Source: Flectobacillus sp. BAB-3569 (lineage in GTDB: Bacteria; Bacteroidota; Bacteroidia; Cytophagales; Spirosomataceae). Taken from it: DNA of 64,000 nucleotides. A model generated the notes under the pieces. It made no database searches, was not told where the DNA came from, and was given only the letters and a program-made list of their open reading frames with translations. Numbering within the stretch: the first letter of the stretch is position 1; each line of letters starts with the position of its first letter. Made by a program: the position numbers and the translations under genes. Positions 1 to 9,402 of the stretch are shown here, piece after piece. The stretch is taken from NCBI RefSeq assembly GCF_002270355.1, contig NZ_NJFZ01000012.1, positions 1-64,000 on the forward strand, given 5' to 3'.

Positions 1-315
1 TTGAGTGCCTCCAAAATCCCATTCCGTACGGTCTATGCTGACTACTACTCGTTGGTGTGGCACAAAACCCATGAAGAATACTCCCAACTGTAAATAATCA
101 AAGGATACCTTTTGAAAAAAATCTTGTATCCTTCGCTCTATAGAGGCGACTTTGGCTTTGCCTTTTATCTTGGCTGCTATCTGTGAAAAATGTACCGAAC
201 GACTCTCTATGAGACCTTCTACTATATCACAAATAAACTCCTGTCGCTTTTTATGCTTGACAATGCCTAAGCTTCTAAGTATTTCATATATATTTGTAGA
301 TGGACTCTGTGCCAC
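1..315 (-). CDS. IS4-family transposase, N-terminal part (runs off window), GTG start
   Basis: The first 105 codons of the transposase described at 12652-13731 are present and continue past the left edge. The only difference from the complete copy is the first base of the start codon: GTG here, ATG there. The protein sequence is otherwise the same over the shared part, including the region leading up to the first catalytic Asp. GTG can initiate, so the copy may still be active, perhaps less strongly translated. This is an inference; the effect on transposition is unknown. Confidence 0.88.
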   Translation of the reverse strand, partial: MAQSPSTNIYEILRSLGIVKHKKRQEFICDIVEGLIESRSVHFSQIAAKIKGKAKVASIERRIQDFFQKVSFDYLQLGVFFMGFVPHQRVVVSIDRTEWDFGGTQ

Positions 316-406
316 AGAAAAAGCTGTTTTTTTGTTTGTGTCGTAACTACAAAAATCAGCTTTTTCGCTTTTTTATCCAATCACAAGAAAACACTCGGGT
401 CGAGTA
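1..406 (-). mobile_element. IS4-family insertion sequence, copy A, cut by the left window edge
   Basis: This stretch matches 13417-13822 base for base except at position 315 (C here, T at 13731). It is therefore the promoter-proximal end of a second, same-strand copy of the IS at 12648-13822. The match stops after the terminal sequence cgagta, and the flank then differs (aaatttaag here, ctttagaac at the other copy), which fixes the IS end at or near 406. The remainder of the element lies outside the window. Confidence 0.93.
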
Positions 407-439
407 AAATTTAAGTTGGCAATAAAACCTTTTTAATCG

Positions 440-1435
440 ATGAAAAAAATCCCTTTTATTATTTTGCTACTCTGCGCTGTTTTTTACCAAAATATAGTTT
501 GGGCGCAATCCTCAGAAATCAAACCTCGTATGCGTGTCATCGTTGACAATGACTTTAGTGGTGACCCCGATGGACTGTTTCAAATGGCGCACTTATTGTT
601 ATCGCCGTCGGTTGAAATTCGTGGAATTATTGGTTCGCATTTGAGTGTAAAAGATGGTTTTGATCCTTCTACCACACAAGCCGAAAATGCAGCAAAAAAA
701 GCTAAAGAACTGCTGAAAATCATGAATTTGGAAGAAAAATTGGCTGTAGTGGCAGGCTCTAACACAGGTATGACTGACGAGAATACGCCTGTAAAAAGTG
801 CTGGTGTAGATTTGATTATCAACGAAGCATTGCGCACCGACACTAAACAACCTCTTTATGTACTTTGTGGCGCAGGGCTCACAGAGATAGCTTCGGCGCT
901 ATTAACAAAGCCCGAAATTGCGGATAAAATCACCTTGATTTGGATTGGTGGTCCAGAACATTCCGATATTGCGTTACCACCTCCTGGTTATTCAAAAGTA
1001 GAATATAACCTCAATATTGACCCAAAGGCTGCCATGGCTGTCTTTAACAAAACGGCGGTAAAACTGTGGCAAATTCCAAGAAACGTATATCGTCAGGCGC
1101 TGTTTCCCTATTCGCATTTGGTGACTAAAGTCAAACCTCAAGGTAAGTTAGGGGAATATTTGTACAAGGAACTCCATAGGCTCATGAGTCGCGTTGGGCG
1201 CATTGGCGAAACATATATTTTGGGCGATAGCCCATTAGTGCTTTTTACTGCGCTACAATCTTATTTTGAAGCTGATCCATCTTCGAGTTTTTATGCGGTA
1301 AAACAGGCTCCAAAAATCAATTCGGATGGACAATATCAATATAATCACGAGGGAAGAAATATTCGTGTTTATACTCAAATTGATAACTACTTGATGTTTA
1401 GTGACTTTTTGGCCAAATTAGAGATGAATAAATAA
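440..1435 (+). CDS. Exported nucleoside hydrolase-like protein
   Basis: 331 aa with a signal peptide (KK, then a hydrophobic stretch, cleavage after WAQ near residue 23). Just after it, residues 36-44 read DNDFSGDPD, the calcium-binding aspartate cluster of the inosine/uridine-preferring nucleoside hydrolase family. The usual form is DxDxxxDD, so one Asp is displaced by a proline. Family members cleave the N-glycosidic bond of ribonucleosides; the export signal suggests periplasmic nucleoside scavenging. An IWIGGPEH segment near residue 175 also fits the fold. It is a stand-alone gene starting 34 bp after the IS end, so the IS may have displaced its promoter. Substrate cannot be told from sequence. 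Confidence 0.85.
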   Translation: MKKIPFIILLLCAVFYQNIVWAQSSEIKPRMRVIVDNDFSGDPDGLFQMAHLLLSPSVEIRGIIGSHLSVKDGFDPSTTQAENAAKKAKELLKIMNLEEKLAVVAGSNTGMTDENTPVKSAGVDLIINEALRTDTKQPLYVLCGAGLTEIASALLTKPEIADKITLIWIGGPEHSDIALPPPGYSKVEYNLNIDPKAAMAVFNKTAVKLWQIPRNVYRQALFPYSHLVTKVKPQGKLGEYLYKELHRLMSRVGRIGETYILGDSPLVLFTALQSYFEADPSSSFYAVKQAPKINSDGQYQYNHEGRNIRVYTQIDNYLMFSDFLAKLEMNK

Positions 1436-1592
1436 TCGACGATAGGCAGTAAGCTAAAAGTTCATAGTCACAGGGAATTAATGCAGTATTATTTGGCAAT
1501 AGGTCTCCAAAAACCTAAAATCAACGATTTTTTACAATTTCTGGAAAAATCAAATGCTGAATTTTGTGCTATCAAACTTAAAACAAAACATT

Positions 1593-1982
1593 ATGTTTAC
1601 GGTAAAACAAATCAAAGAAGCACATGCAAAGGTAAAATCTGGTGCAGAATTTCCATCCTACATTCAAGAAATCAAGTCATTCGGCGTTGTAGGCTTTGAA
1701 ACTTGGGTATTTGATAGCCATACGAACTACTGGGGTAAGGATAACTTCGAAACCTCGTCTGAGGCTGTTTACGATGCTCTAGTAATTGAAGACGAATGTA
1801 CTCCGAGCATTTTTGCAGAAGACCTCAAAGCGCATCAAGCAGGCAAAACTGATTATTTCCAATTTTGTAAAGATTGTGCCAAATCTGGCATTGAAAAATG
1901 GATTGTCTCACTTGAAGATATGACTTGCATATATTACGACAAAAAAGGAAATCAGATTTTGGTAGAAACGATTCCTAGCTAA
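1593..1982 (+). CDS. DUF1398 family protein
   Basis: 129 aa when started at the ATG that gives MFTVKQIKEAHAKVKSG, which is the usual N-terminus of the DUF1398 (YbcV-like) family. An in-frame ATG 39 bp upstream adds a poorly conserved leader and was not chosen. Characteristic features are the SYIQEIKSFGV segment and the later motif around Tyr-Gly-Lys-Asp. It is cytoplasmic, with no signal or membrane segment. The family has no established function. It lies 157 bp after the nucleoside hydrolase and faces the GH20 gene convergently. Confidence 0.82.
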   Translation: MFTVKQIKEAHAKVKSGAEFPSYIQEIKSFGVVGFETWVFDSHTNYWGKDNFETSSEAVYDALVIEDECTPSIFAEDLKAHQAGKTDYFQFCKDCAKSGIEKWIVSLEDMTCIYYDKKGNQILVETIPS

Positions 1983-2028
1983 TAGAAAAGTGCTATTTGA
2001 GTGGCTGCTTGATTATTCTAAAATTTAT

Positions 2029-2074
2029 ATTCTAGCTGTAGAGACGCAAAGCATCGTATATCTACAGCTAGAAT
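2029..2074. repeat. Inverted repeat, dispersed family 3, copy 1
   Basis: A 14-bp arm at 2029-2042 (attctagctgtaga) is repeated in inverted form at 2061-2074, with an 18-nt loop containing gacgcaaagc. The right arm and loop recur in altered form at 53646-53676. It lies between the convergent ends of the DUF1398 and GH20 genes, so it may also help terminate transcription. Confidence 0.75.
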
Positions 2075-2105
2075 TTATCTGTCACTAGACAAAATTGAAG
2101 TTCCT

Positions 2106-2155
2106 AGTTCAAGACTCAGTCTTGGACTCACTTTTTCAACAGTTTAAAACTGTTT
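2106..2155. repeat. Two-hairpin dispersed repeat, family 2, copy 1
   Basis: Hairpin one is agttcaagact at 2106-2116 paired with agtcttggact at 2118-2128, allowing G-T pairs. Hairpin two is aacagttt/aaactgtt at 2139-2155. The same pair of hairpins in the same order and spacing recurs at 30278-30333. It is intergenic between convergent genes. Confidence 0.8.
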
Positions 2156-2258
2156 TACAAAATTCAGTAAAAAGGTCTAAATTAGGCACCCTTCTGACAC
2201 TGAAATTATTCCATTCACCGATATACTAATAACGAATAACTCCCTAAATACGAGCTAA

Positions 2259-4811
2259 TTAATTTTTAATTTCGATACTTCTCCCTCCTCTTCCATTAGG
2301 AGTAAACACCTTTAATTTGATTGTTCCTTTCTCCGAAATTGGCTCAGTGTATAACTTGCTTTGTACTGTAGGTTCGGTTCCATCTATAGTATAGCGAATT
2401 TCAAATGAAGGCATCTGGATATTGGCATATACCTTACCATTTTCCACTTTTGCACCAGCCGTAGGAATTCTAAACTGATAGCCTCCCGATAATGCCTCTA
2501 TTTTAGGAAGTTCTCTTTGCGAAATCGTATTTACAAACACATTCCAAGCTTCTTGATATTGCTTTTTGGACAACTGAGTATCGGCAGTTTGCGCCCATTG
2601 AGGGTCAGGAGCCCAAGCTCTTTCTACCAATCCTAGCATTTTTGGCAGCAACATATATTCCAATCTTTCTGGTGACTTAACATTTTCACTCCAAAGCAAA
2701 CCTTGTATGCCTACGATATTACTTTTCCCAAAATCTGTTAGTCTGTCTTTACCAATAAAATAACTTTGCTCAATCGGATTTCCTCTTCTGTCCTCTGTTG
2801 AATTTTTGAAATAATCAAAAGGGATAAAATAAAATGGCTTATCAACATCCACAAAACCACCCCAGTAATAGCCAGGCTCTTCGTAAGTTTTTTGGTATGA
2901 CAAATCAAAATACATATTGCTGACACAAGATAAGACCACTTTATAGCCTGCATTTGCCAAGCGATATGGTAAATCTTCATTACCCCAACCAATCATATTA
3001 TTCCAAACATTTACCTGAAAACCTTCATTGGCCAAACGAGGATTAGGAATCATCGTTTTTTGTCCCATCAATTGCGTTTTACGCATGGCGATTTCTTCCC
3101 AACCAGACAAAAACAGCCCTTTCTTTTTCAAGAATGTGTTGATTTTCCCAAAATAGTAATACCATAAATCATCGATATTGTCAACCGTTGGGTCTGCATT
3201 TACCAACGCCTGACAAAGTGGTGACTGTTCCCAAACACCAGCAGGCACTTCGTCTCCACCAAAGTGGATAGTTGTCAATGGTGCGCCAGCGTCTTTGTAC
3301 ATAGCAATAATTTCGTCGGTTACTTTTTCGAGAAAAGTGTACACTGATGGACGAGCTACACAAATAACATTGTCCGTCCAAAGTTGAGCTGTACGATATT
3401 GTGACTTGTCATCTGGGTCACGAAGCCAATATTTTTCGGCTTCTTCCATATTTCCTTGCGCTTTATATTTCTCATATCGAGCGTCCATAGCTTTGATAGA
3501 AGCACGGGCATGCCCAGGAGATTCCACTTCAGGAATGATTTGAATATGTCGCTCGGTGGCATATTTCAAGATATCAATAAACTCGGCTCTGCTATAAAAA
3601 CCACTTCCTGAACTTTGTCCAACATTTGGACCAGCCCCGAATGATGCAGGAAGAAAGTTTTTGCTATCTAAGGAATGTCCACGATTGGCACCGACTGTTG
3701 TTAATTCAGGTAAACCAGTGATTTCTAATCGCCAGCCTTCATCGTCGATAAAGTGTAAATGCAGTACATTTAGTTTGTAGGTTGACATTAAGTCCAAAAC
3801 TCGCTTTAGCTCGGCAGGTTTTTGGAAATTTCTTGCCACATCCAGCATCAAACTTCTAAAACCAAAACGAGGAGCATCTTCTACCTTCAAACATGGAATC
3901 TGGATTTTTTCCACGCTATTTTTCCAAACTGCCACAGGAAATAAGTTCTTAAGCGATTGAATAGCATAAAAAGCTCCTTTTTTGCTTGAAGCACTAATGG
4001 TGATTTGTGTTGGAGCAACAATCAAATGATATGCTTCTTCTGCCAAGTCTGCTTGCTTTTTAAATACAATTGCATTGGTACTTGCCTGAGAAGTTTCTGA
4101 TAATTTTTTACCTAAAACCTTTTGCAAATCCTCCTGAAAATAATTGATTTCATGTTGCCATTCTGAGGGTGCAACCATAGAAGTTGTGGCATTTACCTCA
4201 AAGTTTCCATTGCTTTTTTGATAAAATTGTGGCGTTGGAAAAATCGGGGGCAAATCACTAGCATTGAGTGGATGAATTAAGGTATTTTTCTCATACAATT
4301 GTGCAGAGGTCAAATAGCCAACTTTATCCTCTGTAGGAGCAATTACTTTGTATTTCTGAATCGTTTTTCCTTCCTCAGGCTTTTGCTCGTTGACCCAATA
4401 TAAGCCAAATGGTGCATCAGCAATATTGACAAAAATTTCGGAAGAGATAAAGCTAATATCTAATGTCTTCCCAGCTTCAAGGCCAGCAAAATTAGCTTTG
4501 GGACTCAATCTAAAAATATCTCCATTGACATGCTCAATCGAAACATTTGATGAAATAGCATTAGGGTCAATATCTCGGATATAGTTAAAATACAAACTCC
4601 AACCTGATTTTGGGAGTGCTTGTTTGCCTGTATTTTTTAGGGTAAAAACAGAGACATACTGTCTCTTTCCTTCAAAAGCATTATCGGTAACTTTCCACGA
4701 AATCTCTAGTTGTTCCGAATTAAAAAGAGGTACCTTTTTTTGCGCTTTTCCTTCTATACACATCGTAAATAGAAGCGAAAAAAGCAGCCAAGTCATTGAT
4801 ATTTTTTTCAT
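2259..4811 (-). CDS. Beta-N-acetylhexosaminidase, glycoside hydrolase family 20
   Basis: 850 aa with an N-terminal signal peptide ending near GKAQ (residue 24). Order of parts: a chitobiase/hexosaminidase N-terminal beta-sandwich (about 30-165), a GH20b-like domain (about 185-315), the GH20 TIM barrel (about 315-700), and a C-terminal Ig-like domain with a YTIDGTEPT motif. Catalytic Asp520-Glu521 lie in IHFGGDEV, the family signature; LHFIDDEGWRLEI near residue 353 is a further barrel motif. GH20 enzymes release terminal GlcNAc or GalNAc from glycans, chitin oligomers or peptidoglycan fragments by substrate-assisted catalysis. Here it probably acts in the periplasm or at the cell surface. No SusC/D-type genes are nearby. 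Confidence 0.95.
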   Translation of the reverse strand: MKKISMTWLLFSLLFTMCIEGKAQKKVPLFNSEQLEISWKVTDNAFEGKRQYVSVFTLKNTGKQALPKSGWSLYFNYIRDIDPNAISSNVSIEHVNGDIFRLSPKANFAGLEAGKTLDISFISSEIFVNIADAPFGLYWVNEQKPEEGKTIQKYKVIAPTEDKVGYLTSAQLYEKNTLIHPLNASDLPPIFPTPQFYQKSNGNFEVNATTSMVAPSEWQHEINYFQEDLQKVLGKKLSETSQASTNAIVFKKQADLAEEAYHLIVAPTQITISASSKKGAFYAIQSLKNLFPVAVWKNSVEKIQIPCLKVEDAPRFGFRSLMLDVARNFQKPAELKRVLDLMSTYKLNVLHLHFIDDEGWRLEITGLPELTTVGANRGHSLDSKNFLPASFGAGPNVGQSSGSGFYSRAEFIDILKYATERHIQIIPEVESPGHARASIKAMDARYEKYKAQGNMEEAEKYWLRDPDDKSQYRTAQLWTDNVICVARPSVYTFLEKVTDEIIAMYKDAGAPLTTIHFGGDEVPAGVWEQSPLCQALVNADPTVDNIDDLWYYYFGKINTFLKKKGLFLSGWEEIAMRKTQLMGQKTMIPNPRLANEGFQVNVWNNMIGWGNEDLPYRLANAGYKVVLSCVSNMYFDLSYQKTYEEPGYYWGGFVDVDKPFYFIPFDYFKNSTEDRRGNPIEQSYFIGKDRLTDFGKSNIVGIQGLLWSENVKSPERLEYMLLPKMLGLVERAWAPDPQWAQTADTQLSKKQYQEAWNVFVNTISQRELPKIEALSGGYQFRIPTAGAKVENGKVYANIQMPSFEIRYTIDGTEPTVQSKLYTEPISEKGTIKLKVFTPNGRGGRSIEIKN

Positions 4812-4948
4812 ATGTAATTATAGAATTGAAAAATTGGGTAAAATAAAATGGTTCTATTGGGCTGTCGGCAAAATGAATTTATGGTTTTCTGAGAGATATA
4901 TTCAAACTATTAATCTACCTCATTGGGCATTAACACGTTAGTAATATT

Positions 4949-5377
4949 TTACGCTCGGTGATAATCTGGCCTCCAGTTTTGAATAGCTTGTTTGATATCT
5001 TTGGCAGAAAGAGACTCCTTCGTTGCGCGATCGACTAGGGCTATTAGTTCCTCGTTAGGTGCAAATCTTAAGGCGATAATTTGTCCCATTCGCAAATTTG
5101 ATGGCAAAAGTTTGCCTGTCAGTACAAAGTAGCGCAAATTTTCTTCTGCTCGAATGGCTCTATCTTGTGCACGTAACGCAAAAACTCTTGCGTACCAAAA
5201 CACCCCTAAAAGCGCGCTAATAGTCAAAAGAAGCGTCAGGGATAGCGATGTCTTCTCTCCAATATTTTTTACAGTATAAATAATCGCAGTGATTAGGGCA
5301 CCAAGAAGCAATACTGAGGTAATGACATGATAACCAATTACATACTTGGAATGATTTTGAAAATTTTGTTCTTGCAT
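4949..5377 (-). CDS. DUF6526 family membrane protein
   Basis: 142 aa from the ATG giving MQEQNFQNHSKYV, the normal family start; upstream in-frame codons add an unrelated leader. Two transmembrane helices occupy roughly residues 15-38 and 48-66. They are followed by a conserved cytoplasmic tail containing FALRAQDRAIRAEENLR and, near the end, IKQAIQNWRPDYHRA. These blocks match the DUF6526 family of Bacteroidota, whose function is not known. It lies downstream of the histidine kinase on the same strand but is separated from it by a terminator, so it is probably transcribed separately. Confidence 0.8.
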   Translation of the reverse strand: MQEQNFQNHSKYVIGYHVITSVLLLGALITAIIYTVKNIGEKTSLSLTLLLTISALLGVFWYARVFALRAQDRAIRAEENLRYFVLTGKLLPSNLRMGQIIALRFAPNEELIALVDRATKESLSAKDIKQAIQNWRPDYHRA

Positions 5378-5469
5378 GGGTGGTATTTTGTTAAAATGAT
5401 TTTTGTACATCAAACTTAAAGACTTTCCGATTGAAAACAAAAATTCACAGACCAGAGCATACAAATAAA

Positions 5470-5494
5470 AAAGGCTATCTCTTTTGGAGATAGC
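5470..5494 (-). terminator. Intrinsic terminator after the hybrid histidine kinase
   Basis: An 11-bp stem (aaggctatctc / gagatagcctt) with a 3-nt loop. Read on the minus strand it is followed by a T-rich tract (tttttatttg), 20 bp past the kinase stop codon. Confidence 0.85.
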
Positions 5495-5514
5495 CTTGCA
5501 ATAGAATGCTTATT

Positions 5515-8500
5515 TTAGCCATTAAGAATCTGATAAATGAGCGGCTTTATTACTTCAATTTCAGCATCAAACTCGCTTAAAAGCTCGTTAAATTTTTCCT
5601 TATCAAATACTTTTAAACTTTCTATTTTTCCTGCCTTGGTACCAAGCTCTCGCATCCCTGCCGAAAGCGCAGTCCCTTTCATTTTATGACCTAGTTTGTT
5701 GAGCGCAATTAGGTTACCATCATCAATTAGCGTTTGGAATTGACCTGTAATAGTTTCAAACTGCATCAATACCATTTCTAGTACCTCTTTAGCAAGTTCG
5801 GGGTCTTCTCCCATTCTTTTAGACAAATCGGCAAAATCTAAATGTTGGGTATCAATCGAACTAAGTAAGGCTGTTTCAATTGGATTATTCATATTCTGTT
5901 CTATCTTGAGCCATTTTTTTAGCGCTCGTTCGAGGGTATCCCTCACGAATGGCTTCATTATATAATCGTCCATGCCAGCCTCTAAGCATCGGGTTTGCTC
6001 GCCCTTAACTGTACCTGCTGTGAGCGCAACGATTGGGGTGTGTTTAATAAATTCTTTACTTCGAATAATTTGGGTCGCTTCATAGCCGTTCAACTCAGGC
6101 ATCTGAATATCCATCAATATCAAATTAGGTGCGTGTTTTTCGTACATCTCAACGGCCTCTCGTCCATTTTCGGCCGTGATAATATGTGCATCTGGTAGCA
6201 CAGCCTTTAGGACAGTCAATGCCAAAAACATATTTACATTATTATCTTCTGCAATCAGAATTGTGTAATCACCCGATTTCATCAGATTATTGGCATTATT
6301 TACTCTGTCAAAATTAAGGCTATTATCCTTAGAACGTCCACTTATTTGAAGTATTGCCTCATATAGCTTATGAATGGTAATTGGCTTCACCATTCTCTTT
6401 CCAACGTTCAAAGCTTCACAGGTCTTAATGACGAAATCATCATCTGAAGAACTATGTAAAAGCATAATTGGCATATCCAAACCTAGCTCTTGACGAATAA
6501 TTCTGATGGTCTCCAAGCCGTCTATTTCAGGCATATGGTAGTCCATAATAATCAGCTCAGCATCCTCTGGTTTTTCCTTCAAGAATTGGATAGCTTTTGT
6601 ACCAGACTCAACAGATTTGGCATAAATACCAGATATACCCAGCATTTCTTCTAAAATGGCACGGTTACTTCCATTATCATCTACCACCAACACGTGCGAG
6701 AAGGTACCTTGTAAATCAAAGGCAATGTTTTCATCTTCATAACTTTCAAAAGCCACATCGAAGAAAAACGTACTTCCTTTGTCCAATTCACTTTCCAATT
6801 GTAGTTGACTACCCATCAAGGACAACAATTTATTTGAAATTGTTAATCCTAAACCTGTTCCACCAAATCTTCTCGTAACCGAGGCGTCTTCCTGAGAAAA
6901 GGCCTCAAAAATTTTCACAATATTTTTTTGCGCAATTCCAATACCTGTATCCCTTACCGAAAACCTAAGAATATTATGATTGAGCTCTACAGCCTCCACA
7001 AGTTCTACCTTTAACTCTATCTCACCATGATGGGTAAACTTAACTGCATTGCCCAAAAGGTTGACTAAAATTTGTCTTAAACGCACTGCATCTGCATTCA
7101 GGTATCTCGGAATAGCAGGCGAAATATGAAGCAATACCTCTAAGTCTTTTTGATGCGCTTGATAGCTTACTAAATCCACCACCTGACTTCCTAATTCGAA
7201 AACATCGATATGTTCAAATGAAAGTTCGAGTTTGCCTGCTTCTATTTTAGAGAAATCAAGAATGTCATTAATAACATCCAACAGTGAATGTGCCGAGTGA
7301 TGAATTGTTGACACATACTGCTTCTGCATTTCGTTCAGACCCGTGCGAATTAATAAGTCAGTAAACCCAATCACACCGTTGAGTGGCGTCCGAATTTCGT
7401 GACTCATATTTGCCAAGAATTCAGATTTGGCTCTACTCGCTGCCTCGGCATGTTCTCTTGCATTGTGCAATTGTTGCTCTATTTGCTTACGAGAAGTAAT
7501 ATCTCTCACCACCGCCTGAATCAATTGCTCACCTTCAATATTGAGTTTTGACAATAAAACCTCTGCCAAAAAGGTTTCATCAGTATCCTCTTTCTGACAA
7601 ATCCACTCAAATTGATGGTTTTGATTTTGAAGGCATTGTAACACATGTTCATTCAGCGTTTCGGCAATATTTTCAGTATCTTTTTGAAAACTGGCAGACA
7701 AATCTAACGCCGATTTTTGACAAAGAGATTCTTTTGATTTAGCTCCGAAAAGTCGAATAGCTGCAGGATTACAATCAAGACATCTATATTGAGAAAGTAC
7801 CAAAACCGCATCACTCGTGGAGTCATACAAAGCACGAAACTTGGCTTCCGAACGAACAATCTCTAATTCTGCTTCTTTTTGTTTAGTAATATCGTGTAAA
7901 TAACCATGCCAAATTACCCCATCATCCACACGTTCTGGTGTGGATTCGCTACGTACCCAAATTTTGCCTTTTTGAGGTAATACCAAACGAAAGTCAATAG
8001 ATTTCACTCCTAACGTTTGATAGGACTCTTCGATAGCTCCCAGTAAACCTGTTAGGTCTTTGGTATGAATTCTTGAAAAAGCCTCCTCATAACTGGTTTC
8101 CTTATATTTTACCGAAGTTTCAAACAAGTCAAATAAAGATTCTGAACAATACACAATGGTCATACGCCCATTGTTGTAACGTTTTAGCTGGTATAATCCG
8201 CCTGGAACTTGATTAGAAAGCTTTTTAAAGAGTTTATTGGCATTTCTAATTTCAACTTCACTTTCTTTTTCTTTGGTAATGTCTTTAAAAGTACCGTAAA
8301 GTCTTTTACATTTTTTCCCCTCAAATTCTCCTTCTCCAATGATTCGTATCCATTTTTTATTACCTGTAAAAGTCTCAATACTTAGTTCTATGTCGAATGG
8401 AATACCAGTCTCTACTGTTGACTTGAGCGCTTCAAATAAAATAGATTTACTTCTTGGTTCCTTATAAAAACTCAAACTACCTTCCACATCCAAGTCAAAG

Positions 8501-9087
8501 TCGGCAGGTACTTCCAATATCTCTCTTGCTTCCTTCGTCCATTTCATTTGATAGCCAGGCAACTCAATTTGCCAAGCACCAATGCTAGCCATTTGGCTAC
8601 TTTTTGTAACGATTTCTTTGGATAACTGTAATTGTCCTTCGTTGTCTCCCCACTGACTCGTGAGTACTAAATTCGTTTGGATTTTTTGTTGAATTTTGAG
8701 GGAAGTAATATTTTCGAAGTGAACAATGATTTCCTTTTCATCGGCATTGTCATTCCAACCACATTTTGCTCGTATCCAGATCAAATCACCAAAAAAATGT
8801 TTGGCTCTAAACTCCAAAACAAGCACAGGTTGTAGGGTTTCAACAAACTGCTTTAAAGATATTCTAGATTCTTCTTTATCTTCAGGATGGAATGCTTCGG
8901 GATGATGAGCCAAATTTTGCACACTCTCATAACCCAAAAATTTGACTAATTGGGGTGCAAACCAAAAGCTATCAAGATTATTAATTGAGCAAGTCCATAA
9001 ATCTTTAATAAAAAACTCATAGACAAACTCTGAAAATCCTGTAGTTGAAGTCAGATGAGTGTCGTTATGTTGATTGAATTGATTCAT
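5515..9087 (-). CDS. Hybrid sensor histidine kinase with four PAS-like, two receiver and one Hpt domain
   Basis: 1190 aa from the ATG at 9087; a GTG five codons upstream is less likely. No membrane segment is seen, so it is a cytoplasmic sensor. Order: PAS-like modules (about 10-115, 160-280, 285-405, 415-540), HisKA with phospho-acceptor His near 563 in MSHEIRTPLNGVIG, HATPase with DTGIGI and GGTGLGL, receiver 1 (VVDDNGSN; Asp in IIMDYHMP), receiver 2 (AEDNNVN; Asp in ILMDIQMPELNGYEA), and a C-terminal Hpt domain with His in LGHKMKGTALS. This is a complete internal His-Asp-Asp-His relay. No response regulator with an output domain is adjacent, so its final target lies elsewhere. Several PAS linkers end in DITKxKE. 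Confidence 0.96.
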   Translation of the reverse strand: MNQFNQHNDTHLTSTTGFSEFVYEFFIKDLWTCSINNLDSFWFAPQLVKFLGYESVQNLAHHPEAFHPEDKEESRISLKQFVETLQPVLVLEFRAKHFFGDLIWIRAKCGWNDNADEKEIIVHFENITSLKIQQKIQTNLVLTSQWGDNEGQLQLSKEIVTKSSQMASIGAWQIELPGYQMKWTKEAREILEVPADFDLDVEGSLSFYKEPRSKSILFEALKSTVETGIPFDIELSIETFTGNKKWIRIIGEGEFEGKKCKRLYGTFKDITKEKESEVEIRNANKLFKKLSNQVPGGLYQLKRYNNGRMTIVYCSESLFDLFETSVKYKETSYEEAFSRIHTKDLTGLLGAIEESYQTLGVKSIDFRLVLPQKGKIWVRSESTPERVDDGVIWHGYLHDITKQKEAELEIVRSEAKFRALYDSTSDAVLVLSQYRCLDCNPAAIRLFGAKSKESLCQKSALDLSASFQKDTENIAETLNEHVLQCLQNQNHQFEWICQKEDTDETFLAEVLLSKLNIEGEQLIQAVVRDITSRKQIEQQLHNAREHAEAASRAKSEFLANMSHEIRTPLNGVIGFTDLLIRTGLNEMQKQYVSTIHHSAHSLLDVINDILDFSKIEAGKLELSFEHIDVFELGSQVVDLVSYQAHQKDLEVLLHISPAIPRYLNADAVRLRQILVNLLGNAVKFTHHGEIELKVELVEAVELNHNILRFSVRDTGIGIAQKNIVKIFEAFSQEDASVTRRFGGTGLGLTISNKLLSLMGSQLQLESELDKGSTFFFDVAFESYEDENIAFDLQGTFSHVLVVDDNGSNRAILEEMLGISGIYAKSVESGTKAIQFLKEKPEDAELIIMDYHMPEIDGLETIRIIRQELGLDMPIMLLHSSSDDDFVIKTCEALNVGKRMVKPITIHKLYEAILQISGRSKDNSLNFDRVNNANNLMKSGDYTILIAEDNNVNMFLALTVLKAVLPDAHIITAENGREAVEMYEKHAPNLILMDIQMPELNGYEATQIIRSKEFIKHTPIVALTAGTVKGEQTRCLEAGMDDYIMKPFVRDTLERALKKWLKIEQNMNNPIETALLSSIDTQHLDFADLSKRMGEDPELAKEVLEMVLMQFETITGQFQTLIDDGNLIALNKLGHKMKGTALSAGMRELGTKAGKIESLKVFDKEKFNELLSEFDAEIEVIKPLIYQILNG

Positions 9088-9402
9088 ATAGATTTGAAGC
9101 ACGAAGTGTATTGGTTAACAAAATACGGTGCTGAAAAAGCCCATTCGAAAATTTCGTATCGAGGTATTAGTGGTTGTATGATTACGAAATCTTGCTTAGG
9201 TAATATCTACGAAAAAGCCATTCGTTTGGACGCATTTGATTAACAAAATTTTCTACTAAAGGCAAGCGCTATTAATTTTCAAATGTAAGGTATCTTGAAA
9301 AAATAGTCACACTCCATTATTTGACACAAAAATTTCATTCCAAAGTTCAACATAATTCAGTTTTCACTTCATAACCAATCCGCTATAAGCAAAGCAAAAA
9401 AG
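9088..9402. other. Intergenic region upstream of the hybrid kinase
   Basis: 315 bp between the start of the kinase and the end of the helicase gene, both on the minus strand. It must carry the kinase promoter and the helicase 3' end. I see no convincing open frame, hairpin or promoter consensus that I could place with confidence. Confidence 0.5.

Noticed and set aside
1481-1699. 72-codon open frame before and over the DUF1398 start
   Set aside because: Different frame from DUF1398, no motif; the DUF1398 frame explains the region.
9055-9243. 62-codon open frame over the kinase start
   Set aside because: Runs antisense to the kinase start and has no recognisable feature.
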